From: Hexactinellida sp. DTS-2022
Taxonomy: Eukaryota; Porifera; Hexactinellida
Assembly (NCBI GenBank): GCA_028753945.1
Contig: JAPNXP010000003.1
Span: forward strand, 4,092,001 to 4,156,000
Length of the DNA: 64,000 nucleotides
Direction of reading: 5' to 3'
Shown here: positions 55,307-64,000 of the stretch, in pieces
How positions within the stretch are numbered: position 1 is the first letter of the stretch
Layout: each line of letters opens with the position of its first letter
The notes under the pieces: generated by a model
The model's database searches: none
The model's input: the letters and a program-made list of their open reading frames with translations, nothing else
Told to the model about the DNA's origin: nothing
Position numbers and translations under genes: made by a program

Positions 55307-56572
55307 TATCCGTATACTAATAATTCTGAGGAGATACCTTGTAAACTTCCCTCGTTTGACTTCTAAGGCTTGTTATCCATCCAATTTAGAACGTCATAAT
55401 GTTAAGTTGGTCCTAAAAGTAGTACACGAATGACGAATCTACAATTGCTGCTCTAGCTATCCAGGATGAGCAGCGTTCTCCTGCATTCAAATGCACACAA
55501 TGATTTCGTTGAGATCTCCTATCTCTCTGGAAAATTTTCAATATCAATATGCCATATAAACATATCAGGTTGAACGACCCATTGTCTAATCCAATAAGAT
55601 TTAACGATGAGCGTTTTTCTTACTGACTAGGATTGTCTATTGGCTAGAAGCTTGGGAGTCACTGTCTGGGAAAGGTGGCAAATTAAGCAAGCAGATGTTT
55701 ACCAGCTTCAAACAAGCATGCCTCGTGTTGCCACAGATAGCAAATTTTCTAACTCAGGACTGTGGGTTTTTATACCTCTTGACATCTTTCTTGCAGACTG
55801 ATCCATTGGAACATCATTTTGGACTATATCGTATGATGTCAGGAGCTAATTATCATGTTTCCTATCTTCAGATCTTAGAATCAGAACCGTCTTAAAGTAT
55901 CCAATATACTACGTCTATTTTCCAATCAGAATGATTCTAGTACTTCTTTGCAAGAGTTCATTCAATCATTTTCACCATCGGATAGCGCAGATTCTACCAG
56001 TGAAGTTGACCTTGATCCTTTCTTGAGCGCTATATCAGACCTCTCAGCCATTGACTACATTTCAGGTACTTCAGTCATTAGCCTTTATTGCTGGCTACTC
56101 AGTACATCAATACTTGAAACGTAGTCAACCATGTCATACGTATATGCCGTGGTTCTTTGACTATTTAAAGAGATTTACTCGTCGATGAATCTGATACTAT
56201 ATCTAAGTTCAAACTATTAGAACTCTCTGATCGAGGAGGTTTGAAATATCCATCGGAGGTAGTCCTAGAATCTATTGTCACTGTTGGAAGATCTTTATTT
56301 GCATAGAAAATGATAGCGAACTAATGGAGATATTTGTGAAAGGTCATTGTAGAAAAATTCTTGTTGACTTATCTATGAATGTATTATTAGATGCTGATGG
56401 TTGTAAATTATGGAGAGAGAAGTGTTCATCTTGTAGTGTGAATGGTTCCCATGTCCTTCAGAAGCTTGTATTCGTAGCTGGGAATTGTTTCTTAGCGAAT
56501 AAGGTCAAAAATTACAATTCTATGGTGATTTTCAAGAATACTGAGAAGCGAAAGTTAAAAAAATTCCATTAA
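55307..56572 (+). pseudogene. P-element (THAP9-type) transposase, 3' part
   Basis: Resumes after the MULE: TSKACYPSNLERHNVKLVLK, RLNDPLSNPIRFNDERFSY, then TRIVYWLEAWESLSGKGGKL, SFKQACLVLPQIANFLTQ, FLQTDPLEHHFGLYRMMSGA and NYHVSYLQILESE, a strongly conserved THAP9 block containing the E-x-x-F-x-x-x-R region. After stops come QSLAFIAGYSVHQYLKR-like text, KGHCRKILVDLSMNVLL, LWREKCSSC and a stop at 56572 (KRKLKKFH). Multiple stops mark it as dead. Paired with 49551-50819. Confidence 0.7.
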
Positions 56573-56870
56573 AGCATACGTATTCATGTGTGTATTCTTA
56601 GTTGATTTGATTTTGTGTATTGTTAATTGGAACCACAAATATATTTTATCATTTTACACTAGGTAACAGAAAGATTTAGTGATGTTCCCATCAGAATAAT
56701 AAATAGTAATGAGAAGTTCGATGCTGTTGCGAGATGTTTGATGAAACTAATGAGTGATGAATGTACCGTGTTGCTAAATTTGCTATTGCCTGTATTTTAT
56801 CGTTTATATCGGCTAACACATCCCTGGTCCAAAATCCACATTTTGATGTTAGGCCTTATGTATAGTAGGC
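56573..56870. other. P-element flank; one protein-like frame, unidentified
   Basis: After TTTTACACTAG the frame VTERFSDVPIRIINSNEKFD, then MSDECTVLLNLLLPVFYRLY is open. It may be a further transposon exon; no family is recognised. Confidence 0.25.
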
Positions 56871-56910
56871 TATGGTTAAATCAATATAACTATTACAAGT
56901 TGATACAATA

Positions 56911-57054
56911 CACGGGCGTCGCACGGCTCTGAAAAATCTTCGGCCGAACAGTTAAAGTGGTCCGGCCAAACCGGACCGTCCGATATAATATAATAGAATA
57001 TATAAAACTGGTCCGGCCATGGCCGGACCAGCAGGACCACGTGCTACGCCTATG
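56911..57054. mobile_element. hAT5-like MITE with 5-bp TSD (CAATA) in R1
   Basis: CACGGGCGTCGCACGGCTC and CACGTGCTACGCCTATG; CAATA at 56906-56910 and 57055-57059. Comparison with intact R1 (AAACAATAGAATTAG) confirms a clean insertion. Confidence 0.85.
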
Positions 57055-58256
57055 CAATAGAATTAGATTTAACACTTTTACTGAAATTGAAGTGTGACTA
57101 AACAAAGAAATTTCAACCCCCATTTGTGGCATGAATTAAAACAATTGTAAAAATTTGTCTTTTTGCCATTAGACGCAAAATTTTATGGTGAATCCAATGG
57201 TAAATAAAAATTGAGGGCTTAGTATAACAATTTTTGAGTTATGGCCCAGACAAATTTTGAAAGGACTATATTTTGTTGGTGATTTATTGATAGTGCCTCC
57301 AAAAGGAACATGCTGTTTGCACAGCTGCAATTTTGGATTTTTTTCGCCATGTCATCATCACCTCAAGGTGTCAAGACCAGTGGCGGCGCTAGCCAGCCGC
57401 CACTGGTGGGGCACAATTACGTCACTGGTGGGACACTTACATTAATGAGGTGGGGCACAGGCCCCACCTGGCCCCACCCTCGCGCCGCCTCTGGTCAAGA
57501 CCCACTTGTATAGGTGGTACTTGGCATAAGGACCAATTGATAAATTGAAAGTTTGTTTCTATCTTGTATTATCTCTGAAATTAATGAAATTTTGCTAATT
57601 AGTATAAATATTTAATTAATTTATTTATTATTTAACACATTATTGTGAACAGCAAAATAAATTAAGTTCAATTATAAGTTCAATTAATAACTATTAATCT
57701 AAATTGAATTTGACTATCATATTTGAATTCAGCGCACTCGATAACCCCAATAATCTAATCGGAACCGTCTCTATAAGTAAACACAGAGCGAATTAATTAT
57801 GCAAGAATATACACGCAGAAGTAAATATAATCACATAATCTGTTGTTGTTATGGAATGTAAAATCTTAGTTTTCAATTAGAATATAGAATTTCACAAGTG
57901 GAATCAATCAATATAATTATCGCTAGTTTAAACAATAGTGTAAATTTAACAAGTTTAATCAATATATTTATTAAAAGTTGAAACAATGGAATTAGATTTA
58001 ACAGTTTTACTCAATCTGAAGTGTGAGGAAACACAGGAGATTGGCACCCCAATTATGGCATAAACTACACACGATTGAATATTTGTAATTTTCCAAAAGG
58101 TGTAGAATTAAATTATCTATCCAAACATGAAAATTTTATCAAGTTCACAAGGTATTTAATTATTTCATGCTATGAGCCATAATTAACTTTAATAGATGTT
58201 AAATTATTTGATCAAGAATCGTAACCCCAGGTGCAAATTAGACGGTCACTCCGCAC
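57055..58256 (+). repeat. R1 repeat with half hairpin (57265-57340)
   Basis: AATTAGATTTAACACTTTTA, then the right arm of the hairpin only (AGTGCCTCCAAAAGGAACAT, CTGCAATTTTGGATTT), GTCATCATCACCTCAAGGTG and GTAAATATAATCACATAATC. It ends at GACGGTCACTCCGCAC where the 58257 element begins; R1 continues at 59098. Confidence 0.75.
57378..57493. mobile_element. hAT MITE with perfect TSD (GTCAAGAC)
   Basis: CAGTGGCGGCGCTAGCCAGC and TCGCGCCGCCTCTG; GTCAAGAC at 57370-57377 and 57494-57501. GTGGGGCACA units inside. Confidence 0.85.
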
Positions 58257-59089
58257 CAGGCTTGCCGTGGAGATGAAAAATCGCATCCATATCCATATCC
58301 AGACCATTTTTTTGTGAATATCCATGGATATCCATTGATTATTGATATATTTCTAATACCTAATATCAACAAAATATCCAGAAGATTTAGGTCCTATAAT
58401 TTATGTATACTGTATTTATTATTTATAAACTAAATGTTGTACTAATATAAAATCAAAGTTTGTCAATATCGCTATCATCCTCAAAACATCTCTTTCTGGG
58501 TCATTATTGATGGCTTCTGCTAGATTATTGGGTTCGATACAAATCCTAGCTTTTTGAAGAATCCATGGCGACAAATTATTTGGAATTTCATTGTCTATTC
58601 TATGGATAATCAATGAGCTAAAAGTATAGCAAGTAGGATAAACGAAAAGCCAAATAAAAATCATGGCAAGTAAATATTCAGGAGTGACGTGAAAAAATTA
58701 AGGAGATAGACAAGTCAATTTCAGGAAATATAACAAAGTCCACATTTCTTGTATTAGCATTCCCAAATATACTTTGACATGCAAGGTTTCCAAATTGGAA
58801 AGAAAAATTCGATTCGGTTACTATTTTGAACTTTTTGACGTCACTAAAGGTCAAAATCACCTTATTTTAGAATAATAAGGCTAGTAAATAATTTTATTAG
58901 ATGAAATAAATTAGGTGTATTAAAAAAAACTAAGGCTACTTAATTTTCACACTCATTTTTTAGAACCCTGGTTTGAAATATTTTTTAAGTCAAATTTGAA
59001 ATGGATATCCACAATATCCATGGATATGACAAAAACTCGATATCCATCCATGGAAATCTCCATGGATATCCATATCCACGGCAAGCCTG
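58257..59089. mobile_element. hAT-type element with ATCCATGGATAT subterminal repeats
   Basis: CAGGCTTGCCGTGGAGATG and CATATCCACGGCAAGCCTG bound 833 bp. CTCCGCAC (58249-58256) and CTCCTCAC (59090-59097) match 7 of 8. The intact R1 site at 43820 lacks the element. Both ends carry TGGATATCCATGGATA units. Two minus-strand frames of 60 and 81 codons inside are not recognised. Confidence 0.8.
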
Positions 59090-59097
59090 CTCCTCAC

Positions 59098-59220
59098 CTA
59101 CATGCCAAGTTTCAGCCCTCTATGTGTAAAGCTCTGGCCAGGGCACCGTCTACGGAGAAAACAAAAATAAAGGCAGTGATTTCAATACTGGGCCACTATA
59201 CTATAGTATAGTCGGCACAG
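59098..59220 (+). repeat. R1 end with a single 35-bp satellite palindrome
   Basis: CTACATGCCAAGTTTCAGCC and GGCCAGGGCACC match 43830-43880. GGCAGTGATTTCAATACTGG then ACTATACTATAGTATAGTCG is one unit of the 10640 satellite. Confidence 0.75.
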
Positions 59221-59562
59221 TAAAAAAGCGATACCGAAGGGCTCGTATCATATGGAGAGGGAGCAAATAGAATATAGAATATTATATATCTCAAATAGAA
59301 TCCAAGTAAAGTTCTGATGGTATCAAAATGTTCTAGTCTTCAAGAAAGGGGATACGGACAGTTCGTACGTGGACTATTCGGTACGGACATTTAGGTACGG
59401 ACATTTCGGTACGGGACAGTTCGGTACGTGGACATTTCGGTACGTTATTTAGATGTACAGTAGAAACTCGTAAATATATTTAATGTTACTGCTGGATTAA
59501 TGATTTATTGAGAAATATTGAAACAAAAATAATAAGTAATGATAAGAGTGAGCCTAGTATTA

Positions 59563-61463
59563 TGTCTCGTTAAGGCCAATTCTATGTGCCACTCCACGAA
59601 TATACTCCATGGGTAGTCTGTGCAAGTATCCGGAGATCAGACTTTTAAGCCCTTCCTCAGCAGCTTTGTTTTTTTGTCGTTTTGCAGGCTTTTCTCCAGC
59701 AATAAATTTCGCCTGTTTTACTTCGACAAGTCCTTGCTCTCGCTTCAATGCATTGATGAAACGCCAAATGTTGGGATGGTAACACCCGACGGTAGCATTG
59801 AATGAACGATGCCAAGCTTCTACTGCGTTAGTAGTCCTGGGAATTCCCTGAGGAACTTCGTGGTGATGATTCCACATCTCTATTGGGAAATGGGCTCCTG
59901 CTGGGTACCACCAGGCAGTATACGTCCTATGTAGGTATGTTCAAAATATAATACCAATCCTTGTGCAGCGGACATTGGCAATTCCTCAGACACAGCTTCG
60001 AAATACTAGCGCACGTCGAAGGGTGAAACAAAGCTAGAGCTGGTAGATATCTAATTCTCAAAGCAAATTCTTCATCTGTGTTATAGTCCGCTTGCAAACC
60101 TTCTGCTTGTACTTTACGCCAGATATTCTGGGTAAGGTGAAAAAAGCAACCTTTTACATTGCTGTTGGGCCAGAAATGTTGGAAACTATTTATGGCCGCC
60201 TTCTCAAAATCTATGATCATATGAGTGGGGTGAGCATTCGGGCAAATAATTTGGATCTGCTCCCACATTCTCATATAGATCTGTTCCGTCTTGTTTGGGA
60301 GTAAGACAAATAGGCTTGGAAGCAGAGTGGACCATGGGTCAACATTGGTGACCCATGACCCATCTGACCCATCCCATTTCTGACCCGTGACCCATTGACC
60401 CATTGACCCATGACCCATCGAGTGACCCATTGACCCATCACACAATTTTAAATATCTAAATACTATAGTGTAACATTAACAGAATAACAGAATAACCGTT
60501 TAAATTACCTCAACAAACCTACTTGTTGCAATGTTGAATACGTTTAGTATTTCAATGGACATCAATGTTATAATAATATTGATGATGATGAGTGAAACGT
60601 ATTTTAACTGAATATTACATTGAAATTCACATGGGTCATGGGTCATGGGTCACGGAGCCGTGACCCATGACCCATCTGACCCATCGATTTAGGTGACCCA
60701 TCTGACCCATGACCCATGACCCATCGACCCATGGTCCACTCTGCTTGGAAGCAGGTGACCATCTTCCAAGGGATTTGGTCCACCACGAAGAGAATGGATT
60801 GGATAAATCTGGGTGAAGAGTGTGGGTGCTGTCTTAAATGTACCATCAGCCAGCCAAAACTGAGACGCCTCTAACATTCCAGTATTCTGATGAGTCCCGA
60901 AAATTAATATACGCTGTAGTTCTGGTCCTGAGTCAAAGAGAAGAAATAGATCTCCTTTATTTGTTCGTTTGTACTCTTCAGGGATTTCAAGATCTTCGAG
61001 ACTTGCAGGTTGAGGGTGCACATTGCTCGTTAATTGTCTCTGACGGCGTATGGTACGCTTGAGACTTTCTAACTTTGGTAGCTTAACTGATACACCTTCA
61101 CTAATCATCATGACCGTTTCTCCAATAATGTGATGGGTGCTGTCTTGTGTATCTCGTGCCTTTCTCTTAACGCCAATCTTTGTTTCCAGGCAATTAACTA
61201 ATTGCATATCTGGTGCATGGAGGTGTTCATTAGTTCTCTTCACTATTGTCAACCCCTTAGTGTGTAATCTTGCTTTACACTGACCTTTTCTCTCACATTG
61301 CAAATGAGTTGTATCACCATAAATCTTCTGTTTGTCAAAAAGGTATCCTCCTTCGGATAGCTTGTGCCCCCCTCTGCTCGACTCGATGAGTTTAAATTGA
61401 TGCGGAGGATCGTTTTCGATTAGTTTGTAAAAAGTTGATTTTGTAATCTGATCTTGAAACAGC
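59563..61463 (-). pseudogene. FLYWCH-type MULE transposase, interrupted by a hAT MITE
   Basis: SRGGHKLSEGGYLFDKQKIY, HLQCERKGQCKARLHTKGL and NEHLHAPD form the FLYWCH-like finger. The core has LEASQFWLADGTFKTAPTLF (first Asp), and after the insertion at 60323-60743 continues SLFVLLPNKTEQIYMRMWEQ, PTHMIIDFEKAAINSFQHF (second Asp) and VKGCFFHLTQNIWRKVQ. One frameshift near 59920 leads to WWYPAGAHFPIEMWNHH and TTNAVEAWHRSFNATVGCYH (Glu/His region), ending HRIGLNET-stop at 59560. Apart from the MITE and one frameshift the frame is complete. The start codon is not fixed: the open frame reaches about 61463. Confidence 0.75.
60323..60743. mobile_element. hAT MITE made of GACCCATGGGTC-type repeats, perfect TSD
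   Basis: CAGAGTGGACCATGGGTC and GACCCATGGTCCACTCTG are inverted; CTTGGAAG is exact at 60315-60322 and 60744-60751. TGACCCATTGACCCATGACC runs fill both arms. Confidence 0.9.
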
Positions 61464-62084
61464 TATAAATCTTAAATCATTGTATAGTTATTTATACTTC
61501 ACCAATGTTTGATGTTATTATTTGTCATGAGTGATGAATACGGTGTTTAAAAGAAGAAGACATGTGTGAAGAATAAAGAAATATTGCAATTGCGTTGCGT
61601 AATTCCTGAATGGTTTTATATGTTAATTATTTGTGATCCATTTACAATCGCAATCCAACTTAATTTTTAACGTACCGTAATGTCCACGTACCGAAAAGTC
61701 CCGTACCGAAATGTTCACGTACCGAACTGTCCCGTACCGAATTGTCCGTACCTAAATGTCCGTACCGAATAGTCCACGTACCGAACTGTCCGTATCCCTC
61801 AAGAAAGATACAACCCAGCTAAGATATAAGTTTATGGGACCACTTAACACCTTTTCAGTATTAAAAACCTGGTTTTTGAAAAGTTAATTTGGATTTTAAA
61901 AACTGTCCTTGTCAGTGTCTGAAATTACAATAGAAAAGATGCTTACCACCGATATATAAGTAATTCCTAAATTCTCGGTTTATTTTTTAGATTTGAAATT
62001 CGTCAAAATGATAAATATAATCTCGACAATAGAAAAGCTTAAATGCAGTTAATAGAGAGGATAAGTTGCTAGTTATATTTGATA

Positions 62085-64000
62085 TTAAGTATTCGCATTA
62101 GTTTTGTAGAACTTGGAGAGATGCACTACAGCCTGTCCGAACTGACTACAAACCTGCACGTGAGACCTGATCCAGGCGGGCAGCTTGCGCAGCACCTGCT
62201 CCCTGGCGTACCTTCTGTCCAGCAGCAGAACACACGAGTAGTCTCCCGCGTGTCTTATGGAACGGCCGATCGATTGGTTGACTGCCTTCATGCACAGATT
62301 TTCATAGTACTCCTGGCTTGCTTTGTTCGCACAGGTGTGGACACCTGCGGTCTGACTGTCGATGTAACACATTTTCTCTTTCAGTTCAGGCGACTCAATA
62401 TTCGGGTATGGCATGCCGATCATAACAACAGCTCTAGCCAGGTCATCCGAGAAGTTCATTCCCTCGCTTAGCTTGCCCCCGACAACACCGAATATGACCG
62501 CGCCCGCGCTCAGTGCCACACTGCGCGTGTAGGCCGATAGAACCGCCTCCACGCCAGAGCCTCGCGGTTCCTCAAACACAGCTTTCTTACAAACAATCTG
62601 ATCCAATGTCCCGTTATCTCTCCAAGCGGCCAGACAGGTAGATAGGAATGCATAGCTTGGAAAGAATACAACGATTCCTTTCGGAATTATATTGACAATA
62701 TTAACGAATGTTCTGGACAGTTCTTCCAACATTTTAGGAGTTCTACTTTGATAACTGAAATCGAACTCAATATTAGTCGGACCGGTCGTAATAACGAGAG
62801 GAGAGATCTGCTCCTTACTAACTACATGTCCACACGAGAAATGCACTAACCTGTCTCTATCAATTCTGCCAGAACTGTTCTCGCCCAACAGCAAGCGGTG
62901 GAACTCTTCTATCGGCTCTAGGGTCCCCCCCACGATAACAAGAGCTCTCACCTCTGAAACTGCCTCACTGAATTTCCTACCCGAATTCAATAGCAGGAAC
63001 TTAATGCTAGGTTCTTGCAGTCGGTCTACTATAATCCTTCCGTCTTCCTCGAAGTTACAGAGCGATTCAAGGAAGGATTCGATCGAGAGCAAAGGAGAGG
63101 AGAGAGACACATCTCGGTCAATGAATCCCATTAGTTTATGTGATAGCTTATTCTTCCTACAGAAAGTGATCAGTTTGAACATGTTCAGATGGTCAATGCC
63201 AGCTTTGAAACAAAACTCCGTCTGACTTATAACTTCCTGGTTGGGACTACTCTGCTGAAGAAATGTTACGAGAGCTTGTAGTACAAAAAGTAATTGTTTC
63301 ACGTTCAGCAGATTCCTAGGATTCAGTCGAGATTGGTAACGGTCTTTGTATTGTTGAAGCGACGAAAGAGCATTCCGCAGTTGAGAAATGGTAACCATGG
63401 ATGAGTACACGTTACTGATTGCCTCGGGCAAGTTGTGAGCTTCATCCAGTACAACTATCTGTCCACTGAGATTGAGCCCGATTGAATTTCTAGTTCTCTC
63501 ATGCAGCAGGAGCTGGTACGGCATTACAATTAACTGCGCATACTTGAGTGCTTGCCTAGAAGCGTAGTAGGCACAGGTGTTAACACTCCTGCCCTTCTGA
63601 ACAAGAGACTCTATGTCCAGCGGCTGGGCCAGAGCCTGGTCTCTCAACTGGGATACGCGCTGTGCTGCAGAGAAGGGACAACCCTTCGGAGTAGACTCTT
63701 TCCTTCGTTTGACACGTGGCTGGTCTGAAGATTTAGTTCTTGTCCTAAGTTCAAGACACCTGTCGTTAATTTCCTGTACGGACTTCAGCTTAGACACGAT
63801 TGGATGCACACAGAGACCCTGTCTGGAGCCGAGGCTTATGGTCTGCACGGACGCCCCGTAGCAGGTCTTGTCGAGCTCGCGCACGAACTGGGACAGCTGG
63901 GAGTGAGTGCGACTGCAGTAGATAATCTTAACGCCATGCTCCGCTTCGAGACGACACGCCTCCGCGTCTGAGTTCTCTTCGGAGCTGGGTCCGCTCTCCG
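62085..64000 (-). CDS. DDX11: DDX11/CHL1-type Fe-S DNA helicase (C-terminal ~640 residues; 5' end beyond window)
   Basis: A single frame enters from the window edge. Motif Ia region is IIYCSRTHSQLSQFVREL; Fe-S cysteines lie in QGLCVHP, DRCLEL, GCPF and NTCAYYASR; motif II is VVLDEAHNLPEAI. The helicase C-terminal half has RALVIVGGTLEPIEEFHRLL, HFSCGHVVSKEQISPLVI, GIVVFFPSYAFLSTC, VIFGVVGGKLSEGMNFSDDL (motif V), VMIGMPYPNIESPELKEKM and NLCMKAVNQSIGRSIRH (motif VI). It ends VVHLSKFYKTNANT-stop at 62085. The closest family is DDX11/ChlR1 (sister-chromatid cohesion, 5'-3' unwinding), rather than RTEL1 or FANCJ. It lacks introns over 1.9 kb and shows no frameshift, unlike most coding pieces here. 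Walker A lies beyond the window. Confidence 0.92.
   Translation of the reverse strand, partial: ESGPSSEENSDAEACRLEAEHGVKIIYCSRTHSQLSQFVRELDKTCYGASVQTISLGSRQGLCVHPIVSKLKSVQEINDRCLELRTRTKSSDQPRVKRRKESTPKGCPFSAAQRVSQLRDQALAQPLDIESLVQKGRSVNTCAYYASRQALKYAQLIVMPYQLLLHERTRNSIGLNLSGQIVVLDEAHNLPEAISNVYSSMVTISQLRNALSSLQQYKDRYQSRLNPRNLLNVKQLLFVLQALVTFLQQSSPNQEVISQTEFCFKAGIDHLNMFKLITFCRKNKLSHKLMGFIDRDVSLSSPLLSIESFLESLCNFEEDGRIIVDRLQEPSIKFLLLNSGRKFSEAVSEVRALVIVGGTLEPIEEFHRLLLGENSSGRIDRDRLVHFSCGHVVSKEQISPLVITTGPTNIEFDFSYQSRTPKMLEELSRTFVNIVNIIPKGIVVFFPSYAFLSTCLAAWRDNGTLDQIVCKKAVFEEPRGSGVEAVLSAYTRSVALSAGAVIFGVVGGKLSEGMNFSDDLARAVVMIGMPYPNIESPELKEKMCYIDSQTAGVHTCANKASQEYYENLCMKAVNQSIGRSIRHAGDYSCVLLLDRRYAREQVLRKLPAWIRSHVQVCSQFGQAVVHLSKFYKTNANT

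Larger units (their letters stand above)
59349..61798 (-). mobile_element. Complete-length MULE with perfect 9-bp TSD
   Basis: GGGATACGGACAGTTCGTAC and GTACCGAACTGTCCGTATCC(C) are inverted termini of about 115 bp made of CGGTACGGACATTT units. TCAAGAAAG is exact at 59340-59348 and 61799-61807. Confidence 0.9.

Noticed and set aside
59927..60445. N-terminal MGHSMGHGSMGQ-type peptide joined to the MULE frame
   Set aside because: It is translation of the GACCCATGGGTC MITE at 60323-60743; the true frame continues across it at 60744.

Overview
This is animal nuclear DNA. It is strongly AT-rich and crowded with cut-and-paste DNA transposons, most of them nested and broken. Host-like coding pieces stand out as GC-richer islands: RAD50, the SRP54 C-terminus, a DDX11/CHL1 helicase, cadherin repeats, a caspase-like exon, a Deltex ubiquitin ligase (WWE-RING-DTC) and a small tail-anchored protein. 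Cadherin, caspase and Deltex together point to Metazoa. Where introns can be placed they are short (56, 76 and 194 bp) and DDX11 runs about 1.9 kb without one. I cannot name the species; an invertebrate is likely.

Layout. 1-6 kb: hAT and pogo-like MITEs around a basic lysine-rich exon, cadherin repeat remnants and a transposon Ulp1-type protease. 7-9 kb: a decayed transposon protein (transposase C-terminus plus OTU protease). 9.7-11.7 kb: a dispersed repeat called R1 here, then two satellites. 13-14.4 kb: a foldback element and a MULE remnant. 15.1-17 kb: a shortened, frameshifted RAD50. 17.7-18.5 kb: the SRP54 M domain. 18.7-20.9 kb: a caspase-like exon between two inverted mariner-like copies. 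21-32 kb: mostly dispersed repeats, one two-exon tail-anchored protein gene and a tRNA-like sequence. 32.3-33.7 kb: a PARP-like fragment and an intronless, broken Deltex. 34-40 kb: a dead hAT and P-element (THAP9-type) remnants with insertions. 40.5-43.7 kb: a complete hAT with an uninterrupted 778-residue transposase. 43.7-46.6 kb: R1 units. 46.6-49.5 kb: a MULE with a RING finger. 49.5-56.6 kb: a P element split by a 4.5-kb MULE encoding PHD and OTU domains. 57-59 kb: more R1 and a hAT-type insertion. 59.3-61.8 kb: a complete-length MULE. 62.1-64 kb: DDX11, running off the window edge.

Target-site duplications (TSDs) were read directly for many elements: 8 bp for hAT, 9 bp for MULE, TA for pogo/mariner, and 5 bp for a hAT5-like group. 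They give an insertion order (for example R1 was hit by hAT, and a P element by a MULE that was later hit by MITEs). Most transposon genes carry stops or frameshifts. The 778-residue hAT transposase is the main exception.
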